Below, piece after piece: positions 50,632 to 57,089 of a DNA stretch of 64,000 nt. The notes beneath the pieces were generated by a model. The model did no database searches. It had not been told where the DNA came from and saw only the letters and a program-made list of their open reading frames with translations. The translations under genes were made by a program, and so were the position numbers. The stretch covers positions 57,055 through 121,054 of the forward strand of contig CAZNPL010000018.1 of assembly GCA_964574815.1 (NCBI GenBank), in the 5' to 3' direction. Every line of letters begins with the position of its first letter. Within the stretch, counting starts at the first letter, position 1. The stretch comes from CAZNPL01 sp964574815 (GTDB taxonomy: Bacteria > Planctomycetota > Phycisphaerae > UBA1845).

Positions 50632-51354
50632 ATGAATGACGTCACTCGATGCGGTCGGCAGTTGGTGTCGCTTGTCTTCGGGGGTGTGATGTTGGCCGGC
50701 GGGTGCGCGCCGCGATACGAGCAGCAGGAGATCTACACCGACGCGCTCACATGCGCGCCGGGCAACGTCACACTGCTGCTCGAGAACGAATACGTACGGG
50801 TGACGGCGGTCTGCCTGGCGCCCGGCGACCGCCTGCCCACGCACTGCATCGAGTGCCGCGTTGTCGTCGCATTGAGCAACTACGACGTCCTCTACGAATC
50901 GCCCGACGGAGGTAGTTTCCGCGAGGCGCGCCGAAGCGGCACAGTCCACTGGCACGAGACCGGCATTCAAGCCATTGAAAACGTCGGCGACACCGACGCG
51001 CACTATTTGGTCGTGGCCCGTACCGAAAACGAACTCCCGCCGACCTGGAAAGACGAGGCCACGCCCGGACTGGTGGAGGTCGCCCGAAACGATGCCCGAG
51101 TCCTTCTGGAAAACAACTCGATCCGCGTCACCGACGTGACGCTGCCGATGCACGATACGCTCCCGCGCCATTTCCGCGGCTACGCGGTCATTTATTCCTT
51201 TACGACAAGCGAGCTACTGGAGATGTGCGAGCACACGAGAAACGACAGAGCCTTCTACCGTGCCGGAGAGGCCTACTGGCACGATGCAGGCGTCCACGCC
51301 GTCAAGAACCTGGGCCGCCTGACGCACATGATGGTGTTCGAATTGAAGAGGTAG
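50632..51354 (+). CDS. Lipoprotein with two cupin-like halves
   Basis: The 240-aa protein has a GAGGGAGG ribosome site and a lipobox (LVSLVFGGVMLAGGC). The mature chain has two similar halves: LLLENEYVRVTAVCLAPGDRL, GTVHWHETGIQAIENVGDTD, and VLLENNSIRVTDVTLPMHDTL, GEAYWHDAGVHAVKNLGRLT. Each half ends with a W-H-(D/E)-x-G-x-(H/Q)-A-(V/I)-(K/E)-N motif and has the beta-sandwich rhythm of small cupins. Potential metal ligands (THC, HWHE, YWHD) are present but are not the classical cupin set. Anchored to a membrane, it may bind a small ligand; no activity can be assigned. It lies 95 bases upstream of the UGA-containing thioredoxin lipoprotein on the same strand. Confidence 0.75.
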   Translation: MNDVTRCGRQLVSLVFGGVMLAGGCAPRYEQQEIYTDALTCAPGNVTLLLENEYVRVTAVCLAPGDRLPTHCIECRVVVALSNYDVLYESPDGGSFREARRSGTVHWHETGIQAIENVGDTDAHYLVVARTENELPPTWKDEATPGLVEVARNDARVLLENNSIRVTDVTLPMHDTLPRHFRGYAVIYSFTTSELLEMCEHTRNDRAFYRAGEAYWHDAGVHAVKNLGRLTHMMVFELKR

Positions 51355-51448
51355 CGGAGTCGCGGTAGACTGGCGAAGGATTGGTGCTTTCCTTTGGGCG
51401 GGTCGGTTTTGGCGACGAGCGGCGGGCTAACTTGATGGAGGAACAACT

Positions 51449-51967
51449 GTGCGTTGGGCGTTGATGATGTTTGGTGGGTTTGCGGTGGTGGCGAACTCCG
51501 GGTGCATGGCGATGCGCACCTGGCAGCTCGAGGCCAAGTGGAAGGGTGAGCCGGCGCCGGACTTTGAGCTGGCGGCTCTGGACGGAGGGACGGTGACGTT
51601 GAGTGAGTTTCAGGGGCGGCCTATGCTGTTGTCGTTCTTCGGGGCCGGGTGACCGCCCTGCCGTGCGGAGGCTCCGCACCTGACGCGGCTGGCCCGTGTG
51701 CATCGGGGCGAGGGGCTGGCGGTTCTCGCGGTGAACGCTTGGGACGAGCCCGAGGAGACGCTTGAGACGATGGCAAGGAAGGACGATCTCGAGCATCGGA
51801 TTCTGCTCAACGGGGGCGAGGTGTTCACGGAGAAGTATGGGCTGAAAGGAGTGCCGCAGACGTTCTGGATCGATTCGTCGGGGAAGATCGCTGCGGCGGA
51901 GGTCGGTTTCGAGGGGGCGGAGTCGCTGGACAAGAAGACGGCGCGGCTGGTTGGTGGGGGTGGATAG
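51449..51967 (+). CDS. TlpA/thioredoxin-like lipoprotein with in-frame UGA, probable selenoprotein (UxxC)
   Basis: A GTG start with GGAGG seven bases upstream opens a frame with a lipobox (VVANSGC) and a TlpA-type start (GEPAPDFELAALDGGTVTLS, then LLSFFGAG). At 51650-51652 the codon is TGA, then the same frame continues PPCRAEAPHLTRLARVH, AVNAWDEPEETLETM, YGLKGVPQTFWIDSSGKIA to a stop at 51967, 172 residues in all. TlpA-family proteins read W-C-P-P-C-R here, so the UGA falls exactly on the first active-site Cys, giving U-P-P-C. Both sides have full-quality coding and normal family spacing. A hairpin of bacterial SECIS type follows. The protein would be a membrane-anchored thiol/selenol oxidoreductase. 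Alternatives are a Cys-to-stop mutation or an assembly error. Ordinary gene callers would split or miss it. Confidence 0.8.
51653..51689 (+). promoter_or_regulatory. bSECIS-like hairpin just after the UGA codon
   Basis: GTGCGGA-GGC-TCCGCAC (51663-51679) is a perfect 7-bp stem with a GGC loop that begins 17 bases after the UGA. A further GCC/GGC pair is possible outside it. Published bacterial SECIS models place the apical loop about 16-37 bases after UGA with a G at its start, and this fits. The sequence also codes for PCRAEAPH, so some structure could be coincidental in GC-rich DNA. Confidence 0.6.
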
Positions 51968-52082
51968 GGGCCGTCGTCCAGGGCGGTGGTGTTTCGAGAT
52001 AAAGTACTGCGGCGTTGCCCTTTGGGTGGCGCCGTTTGTTTTTGGGGCGCCGGGTGGGGGTGCGGACGGCGATTGGCTCAGC

Positions 52083-52166
52083 CGTCCCTCCGGGACTTTA
52101 TTGTATTGTATGCCTCGGATCCCAGCGATTAATCGCTGGGCTATTCTCATTACGTGCCTCCGGCAC
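52083..52166. repeat. Cluster of three small palindromes (family E)
   Basis: GTCCC-TCC-GGGAC, then the perfect 20-mer CCCAGCGATTAATCGCTGGG (52121-52140), then GTGCC-TCC-GGCAC (about 52154-52166) occur in a row. The cluster lies between the convergent stops at 51967 and 52284, together with family B copy 2. It is non-coding. Confidence 0.8.
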
Positions 52167-52227
52167 GATGGTGGTGCGGGCAGGTTTTGACGTTGGTGCC
52201 ATTTGCGTATTGGGGTGCCGGATGATC

Positions 52228-52264
52228 GAATCGAGACCCCACGTCTGAAGACGTGGGGTACCCC
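52228..52264 (+). repeat. Palindromic repeat family B, copy 2
   Basis: GAATCGAGA followed by CCCCACGTCT-GA-AGACGTGGGG, a perfect 10-bp hairpin, then TACCCC. It lies just before the yidD stop in a convergent gap and could terminate both genes. Confidence 0.85.
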
Positions 52265-52283
52265 TTTGTGCGGCGCTCGCTTG

Positions 52284-52550
52284 TTACGCGTGCGATTCTT
52301 GCGGTGGGGGGACGGGGTCGAGTCCTCCCGGGGCGAAGGGGTGGCATCGGATCAGTCGGGCTATGGTCAGTTTTGCGCCGCGGAGGAAGCCGTGGGTCTG
52401 GAAGGCTTCGATGGCATAATCGCTGCATGAGGGGAAGAACTTACACGAGCCGATCAGGAGCGGGCGCACCATACTTTGGTATATCAGGATGGCGGCCACC
52501 GCGAGGTGGGCGGGCAGCGAGCACAGGATCTTCACTGGCGATCGGGTCAT
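52284..52550 (-). CDS. yidD: Membrane protein insertion efficiency factor YidD
   Basis: YidD is a small amphipathic protein that aids YidC-dependent membrane insertion. The 88-aa sequence has the whole family signature: LIYQSMVRPLLIGSCKFFPS, CSDYAIEAFQTHGFLRGAKL and RLIRCHPFAPGGLDPVP, with the three conserved Cys. Its ATG overlaps the stop of the esterase lipoprotein by four bases (ATGA), so it is translated after that gene. The usual rpmH-rnpA-yidD-yidC cluster is absent here, so this is a relocated copy. Confidence 0.95.
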   Translation of the reverse strand: MTRSPVKILCSLPAHLAVAAILIYQSMVRPLLIGSCKFFPSCSDYAIEAFQTHGFLRGAKLTIARLIRCHPFAPGGLDPVPPPQESHA

Positions 52551-53920
52551 TGGCCGCCTCTTGATGCACGTTCGATGACAGTGACGGTGCGGGCGGCGCG
52601 ATACTCGTTGCCTTCGGGGGTCGTGACGAAGACCTCAAGCTCGTACTCGCCGGGTTTGGTGAAGACCTTTTGCCCGTTGAAGCCGCTGGCGATCGGTTCA
52701 CCGTTCTGAAGCCACAAGGCCGAAGCGCCGCGGCGCAGCTCACTCGGAAGTATGGCTGAGTAACTCACGCGCAGTGGTGTGACGCCGATGGTGGAACTGA
52801 GGCGCAGGCGTAGCGGCCCGCGGTCGGCGGGCTCGGGGTCGGGTCGCGCGCGGTCAGGCGGTCGCCGCTCGTTTACCGGGCGGTGGCGGAGCGAGGCGCT
52901 TCGGGTTTTGGCGTCTTCGGGTACGGGCCAGGGCAGCGGTTTTGCGGACCGGGACTGGTCGGCCGGGGGTTGTTCTTCTGTCTGCTCGGGATCCGGCGGT
53001 TGTCCGAAGGGCTGGATGGGGCCGGTGAATTGTGCAGGCGGCGGCTCGGGCGTGGCGGTTGGTCTTGGCGGCGGTGTCGGGATGACCTGCATGGATGCGA
53101 GTTCCGTCGGCGGCGACTTGGGTTCGACGCCGATGGCCTGGGCGAAGAATTCCGCTGCGACGCCGGGAGTGCGCTCGTGGCCCTTGCCTTCGAAGATGGC
53201 GTAGGTCAGGTCAAAACCGTTCTTGGCGTACCAGGTGGCGGCGGCGCGCGACTCGCGTTTGCAGATGCCGAAGTCGTGCTCGGTGAAGAAGATGCCGACT
53301 TTGCGATCGCGGTAACGGGGCACGTTTTCGGGGTCGAGAAGATCGGGGTTGAAGTTTGATTGTCGGACGGCAACGCATCGGAAACGTTCGGGGTGGCGGT
53401 TGGCCATGTAGTGAGCGATGTAGCCGCCGTAGGACCAACTGGTGGAGAGCACGCGGTTGGGGTCGACGTTTACCGTTCGGTAGAGTTCGTCCATGATGGC
53501 GATGACGTCGCGTTCGTCGCGTTTGAGTTTGGAGTTGTCGGGGTTGCTCAGCGGCAGGGGGCTGAGCAGGGCCGAGACGCGGAGGTTGGGGGCGCAGACG
53601 ACGAATCCGTAGCGATCGGCCTCCTGCTGCCATTCGCGGATCTGGCGGCGTTCGGTGTCAAACGGCCACATGCCGTGGAATGTCATGACCATGGGGTGCT
53701 TCGAGCCGGGGTCGCCTGCAACCGGGGCGGCGCGGTAGCCTTCGGGGAGGTAGAGCCAATAGTCGGCACCGGTATTGGATTCCTCGAGGTGGAGGCATCG
53801 GCCCTTGCCGGGGGGCTGTCCTACAATGCAACCTGTTCCGGAGAGCAAGGCCAGCGATAGCACCAGCACAGCCGTGCGGGGCGCGGTTTTGATGTCGATT
53901 CGTGATGCGGTGGAAGCCAC
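52547..53920 (-). CDS. Esterase lipoprotein with Pro-rich linker and PKD-like C-terminal domain
   Basis: The 457-aa protein has a lipobox (LALLSGTGC). Residues about 40-285 form an alpha/beta-hydrolase of the PHB-depolymerase/feruloyl-esterase type: DYWLYLPEGYRA, PMVMTFHGMWPFDTERRQIR, RVLSTSWSYGGYIAHYMANR, FTEHDFGICK and FEGKGHERTP. The nucleophile elbow is SWSYGG instead of GxSxG, with the Ser kept, the Asp candidate in TEHDFG and the His in GKGHER. A long Pro/Glu-rich linker (about 290-370) then joins a beta-sandwich domain (TIGVTPLRVSYSAILPSELR, KVFTKPGEYELEVFVTTPEG) like PKD/Ig-type modules. It is probably tethered to the outer membrane and attacks an ester polymer or cell-surface substrate. 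Confidence 0.83.
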   Translation of the reverse strand: MASTASRIDIKTAPRTAVLVLSLALLSGTGCIVGQPPGKGRCLHLEESNTGADYWLYLPEGYRAAPVAGDPGSKHPMVMTFHGMWPFDTERRQIREWQQEADRYGFVVCAPNLRVSALLSPLPLSNPDNSKLKRDERDVIAIMDELYRTVNVDPNRVLSTSWSYGGYIAHYMANRHPERFRCVAVRQSNFNPDLLDPENVPRYRDRKVGIFFTEHDFGICKRESRAAATWYAKNGFDLTYAIFEGKGHERTPGVAAEFFAQAIGVEPKSPPTELASMQVIPTPPPRPTATPEPPPAQFTGPIQPFGQPPDPEQTEEQPPADQSRSAKPLPWPVPEDAKTRSASLRHRPVNERRPPDRARPDPEPADRGPLRLRLSSTIGVTPLRVSYSAILPSELRRGASALWLQNGEPIASGFNGQKVFTKPGEYELEVFVTTPEGNEYRAARTVTVIERASRGGQ

Positions 53921-54425
53921 TTCGCTTACCTCATTCGAAAGCAGATTGCCTTTTCATATCTGGCCGGGTCTGCCGCGGCACGGGGTACGGGTTGTTTCGC
54001 GGGAGACCACGCCAGACCGCTTTTTATGCTAGTGAGGGGAGGGGCGACTGCCAAGTCGCCGATTCGGAGCGGGATGGGGGTGGCAAGGGGGGTTGGTGGG
54101 CGACGCCGGGGCGGCACCGGAGCGGCGAGTGCTTGTTCGGCGGGTTGCAGAAACTCGCGCCGTGAAGTAAGGCCGCTTCTGTGGCGTTGCGCGGGGGCGT
54201 AACAGGTCAGTCGGACTTGCTTTATGGCCGGCTTTCCGGGAGGCATGCCCACGCGAGCGTGGGCATGGCACCCAACGCGATTGCACGGGCGAGCTCCGCC
54301 GCCGCGAGCGGCTCCCCTTGCCCATGGCACCCTTGTGACGCAGGCGATTGTGCCGAGCAGGCGGCGCGGTACCGGGATTGCTGGCTTTTGTGGAGGTAGC
54401 GTGTGAATCCTCGGAGGTGTAGCAG
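53921..54425. other. Divergent intergenic region upstream of tryptophanase
   Basis: These 505 bases hold no gene. They contain family A copy 3 (54244-54273) and, just after, GAGCTCCGCCGCCGCGAGCGGCTC-type pairing that ends in TTGCCCATGGCACCC near 54317-54331. The same tail ends other hairpin repeats here. No TnaC-like leader peptide or catabolite-type operator could be identified upstream of the tryptophanase gene. Confidence 0.45.
54244..54273. repeat. Palindromic repeat family A, copy 3
   Basis: CATGCCCACGC-GA-GCGTGGGCATG followed by GCACCC; arms are identical to copy 1. It is located about 150 bases upstream of the tryptophanase start. Confidence 0.85.
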
Positions 54426-55784
54426 GTGAAGACCATCATCGAGCCGTTCAAGATCAAAGTTGTCGAGCCAATACAGATGACCACGCGCGAGCAGCGCGAG
54501 GAGGTGCTTCGCAAGGCCGGGTTCAACGTGTTTCTGATTCGGTCGCGGGATGTGCTGATCGATCTGCTGACCGACTCGGGGACCGGGGCGATGAGCAGCG
54601 AGCAGTGGTCGGGGATCATGCGGGGAGATGAGTCGTACGCGGGGGCGGAGTCGTTCTATCGGTTCGAGCGGCGCATTCAGGAGATCACCGGGTTCGAGCA
54701 CGTGTTGCCGACGCATCAGGGGCGGGCCAGCGAACGGATCCTGTTCGAGCTGATAGGGGGCGCGGGGAAGATCGTTCCGAACAATTCGCACTTCGATACG
54801 ACGCGGGCGAACATCGAGCACAGCGGGGCGGCGGCCGTCGATCTTCCGCTGCCGGAGGCGAGCGATCCGCGGGACAGGCATCCGTTCAAGGGGAACATGA
54901 ACGTGGGGGCGCTGGAGGCGCTGATCGAGCGGGTCGGGGTGGATCGTATTCCGGTGGTGATGCTGACGGTGACGAACAACAGCCAGGGTGGGCAGCCGGT
55001 CAGCCTGGAGAACATCCGGGCGGTGCGGGCGGTTTGCGATCGGCACAAATTGCCGTTTTTTCTGGATGCGTGCCGGTTTGCGGAGAATGCGTGGTTCATC
55101 AAAACGCGCGAGCCGGGGCAGGGGGATCGCACGCCTGCGGAGATCGTGCGGGAGACGTTTGATCTGTCGGACGGGGCGACGATCTCGGCGAAGAAGGACG
55201 GGATCGTGAACATGGGCGGCGTGCTGCTGATGCGTGACGAGGAGCTGTTCACGCGGGCGACGAATCTGCTGATTCTGACCGAGGGGTACGTGACCTACGG
55301 CGGGCTTACTGGGCGCGATCTGGAGGCGATGGCCCAGGGGTTCGAGGAGGTTCTTCACGAGGATTACCTGGCCTATCGCATTCGGTCGACGGAGTATCTC
55401 GGGGAGAAGCTGTTACAGGCGGGGATTCAGATCGTGGAGCCGCCGGGCGGTCACGCGATTTACCTTGATGCGAAGGCGTTCTGCCCGCACATTCCGGCGG
55501 AGCAGTTTCCGGGGCAGGCGGTGGTGTGCGGGTTGTATCGGTCGGCCGGCATTCGTGCGGTGGAGATCGGCAGCGTGATGTTCGGCGGCCCGGGTCACGA
55601 GCCGCCGGCGATGGAGTTGGTGCGGCTGGCCATCCCGCGGCGGGTCTACACGCAGAGTCACATCGACTACGTGATTGAGGCGATCGGGGAGCTTTACGAG
55701 CGGCGGAACGAGCTGCGCGGCCTGCGCATCATCGAGGAGCCGCCGGCGCTGCGGCATTTCACGGCGAAGTTCGAGGAGCTTTGA
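54426..55784 (+). CDS. tnaA: Tryptophanase
   Basis: Tryptophanase splits L-tryptophan to indole, pyruvate and ammonia using PLP. The 452-aa protein has a GTG start behind GGAGG at 8-base spacing. Family marks: SGTGAMSSEQWSGIMRGDES, LPTHQGRASERILFELIG, LTVTNNSQGGQPVSLENIRA, FFLDACRFAENAWFIK, the PLP-lysine motif ISAKKDGIVNMGG (about residue 255) and GGHAIYLDAKAFCPHIP. The C-terminus LRHFTAKFEEL has His where tryptophanases have the catalytic His; tyrosine phenol-lyases have Phe there, so tryptophanase is preferred. No tryptophan permease (TnaB) gene or leader is adjacent. It gives the organism indole production, unusual in this lineage as far as I know. Confidence 0.92.
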   Translation: MKTIIEPFKIKVVEPIQMTTREQREEVLRKAGFNVFLIRSRDVLIDLLTDSGTGAMSSEQWSGIMRGDESYAGAESFYRFERRIQEITGFEHVLPTHQGRASERILFELIGGAGKIVPNNSHFDTTRANIEHSGAAAVDLPLPEASDPRDRHPFKGNMNVGALEALIERVGVDRIPVVMLTVTNNSQGGQPVSLENIRAVRAVCDRHKLPFFLDACRFAENAWFIKTREPGQGDRTPAEIVRETFDLSDGATISAKKDGIVNMGGVLLMRDEELFTRATNLLILTEGYVTYGGLTGRDLEAMAQGFEEVLHEDYLAYRIRSTEYLGEKLLQAGIQIVEPPGGHAIYLDAKAFCPHIPAEQFPGQAVVCGLYRSAGIRAVEIGSVMFGGPGHEPPAMELVRLAIPRRVYTQSHIDYVIEAIGELYERRNELRGLRIIEEPPALRHFTAKFEEL

Positions 55785-55906
55785 CGGCGTCGGGCGGCAT
55801 GCCCAATGCTACAACGCTGATCGGGAAGGCTCGCCTATGTGAGCATAGAGCCGCCGACGGCGAGGCGCAACTGCGGCACTTTAGTAGCAAAGCGCCCGCG
55901 ACGCGG

Positions 55907-56581
55907 TCAGGACTCGATTGGTTCTACGGCGTAGATTTCTACTCGGCGGTTTCTGGCTCGGTTTTCTTTGTTTGTATTGGGGACCTCGGGGCGGTGCTCT
56001 CCGGCGCCGCAGGCGATGAGGCGCGTGGGGGAGATGCCGTGGTCCTTGAGGTAGCGGACGACGGTGAGGGCGCGCTGAGCGCTTAGCTCGTAGTTGTCCT
56101 CCCAGCCGCTCTTGCGGATGGGCTGGTCGTCGGTGTGGCCGAAGACGAAGATGTCCTTGGTCGGATACTCTGCGCGGATGGTGGCGGCGATGGCGTCGAG
56201 GCTGGACTGGCCACTGTCGCGAAGGGCGGCCTTTCCGGAGGCGAAGAGCACGCTGCCGGGGACGGCGATCATGGCGCCGCCCGGCACGGCCTGCCAGCCT
56301 TCGGGGGCGGTCTGCTCGGGGACTTCGGCGAGTTCGCCGCGCAAGCGTTCGTTTTCTCGTCGGGCGGCGAGCAGTTGTTCGGCGCAGCGTTCGCGCTCGG
56401 AGATGATGCCGTCGGCGCGTCGCTGGGCGGCGGCGAGGTCTTCGGTCAGTCGCTGGTTGGTGTCTTCCAGCAGGGCGATGTGAGCTTCCTTGGCCTTGAG
56501 TTCATCGGTGCAGCCGGAGCCGGTGATCAGGCCGGCGGTGCCGATCAGTGCCAAGGCGGTTATGGTGAATTGACGTTGCAT
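55907..56581 (-). CDS. OmpA-family peptidoglycan-binding lipoprotein
   Basis: The 224-aa protein has a GAGGAGG ribosome site. Lipobox: LIGTAGLITGSGC. Residues about 28-85 form a coiled coil (KAKEAHIALLEDTNQRLTED, RRENERLRGELAE), as in Lpp/YiaD-like proteins. The C-terminal ~110 residues are an OmpA/MotB domain: PGSVLFASGKAALRDSG, IFVFGHTDDQPIRKSG, NYELSAQRALTVVRYLKDHG and NRARNRRVEIY, with the diaminopimelate-binding Asp and Arg kept. It links the outer membrane to peptidoglycan. It is transcribed alone; a hairpin and family B repeat separate it from the upstream LapA-like gene. Confidence 0.92.
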   Translation of the reverse strand: MQRQFTITALALIGTAGLITGSGCTDELKAKEAHIALLEDTNQRLTEDLAAAQRRADGIISERERCAEQLLAARRENERLRGELAEVPEQTAPEGWQAVPGGAMIAVPGSVLFASGKAALRDSGQSSLDAIAATIRAEYPTKDIFVFGHTDDQPIRKSGWEDNYELSAQRALTVVRYLKDHGISPTRLIACGAGEHRPEVPNTNKENRARNRRVEIYAVEPIES

Positions 56582-56648
56582 GACATGTCCTCCTCGTTGA
56601 CGATGGGTCAGTTGCTTCCTTTGGGTTTTCCCGTCCTGTGTGGGTCCG

Positions 56649-56724
56649 TTCCCCACCCTTCGCCTCGCGAAGGATGGGGCATCCGGCGAATCGTGAGCCC
56701 ACGTCTGAAGACGTGGGCCACCCG
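56649..56724. repeat. Double hairpin: GC palindrome plus family B copy 3
   Basis: The first hairpin has arms of CCCCACCCTTCGC and GCGAAGGATGGGG with one mismatch (about 56651-56679). Family B copy 3 (56688-56724) follows: GAATCGTGAG, CCCACGTCT-GA-AGACGTGGG, CCACCCG. It lies between two minus-strand genes, at the end of the pilD-lapA unit, where it could act as a terminator. Confidence 0.8.
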
Positions 56725-56732
56725 TGCGGAGC

Positions 56733-57089
56733 CTACTCTTCGGTGGCTCCTTTTTTCAGTGTTTCGTCGAGACGCTTCTCGGTTTCGGCCACCTTGGTGG
56801 CCATCTCGCGCTGTTGCTGCTCAGACTTCTTTCGCTCGGCCTCGCGGCTCAACTCCCGTGCGTCGCGCCACAGGTTTACGGACCTGGTGACGATCCACCA
56901 GGCGAGGATCGAGCCGGCGGCCGTGCAGATCAACAGCCACACGACGTTGATGTCCTGGTACGACGCAAAGAACCAGACATCGACGGTGTGGGACCTGTTG
57001 AAAAAGATGACCAGTCCGATGACGACAGCCAGCGCGACCAACAGAACGAGCTTAGCATATACCTTGAATCTTCTGAGTACAAGACTCAC
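56733..57089 (-). CDS. LapA-like (DUF1049) two-helix membrane protein
   Basis: The 118-aa protein has two N-terminal transmembrane helices (LVLLVALAVVIGLVIFF and VVWLLICTAAGSILAWWIV) separated by NRSHTVDVWFFASYQDIN, the layout of the lipopolysaccharide assembly protein A/DUF1049 family. The C-terminal ~45 residues are a charged coiled coil (ARELSREAERKKSEQQQ). In other bacteria LapA works with LapB in control of LPS synthesis. Here it overlaps the prepilin peptidase stop by four bases (ATGA), so the link to LPS is only by family. No lapB-like gene is in the window. Confidence 0.8.
   Translation of the reverse strand: MSLVLRRFKVYAKLVLLVALAVVIGLVIFFNRSHTVDVWFFASYQDINVVWLLICTAAGSILAWWIVTRSVNLWRDARELSREAERKKSEQQQREMATKVAETEKRLDETLKKGATEE

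Noticed and set aside
51449..51652. Stand-alone 67-aa lipoprotein, or a pseudogene broken by a stop
   Set aside because: The frame continues intact for 105 more residues with TlpA motifs, the TGA falls exactly on the active-site Cys, and a bSECIS-like hairpin follows. A mutation or sequencing error remains possible and is noted.
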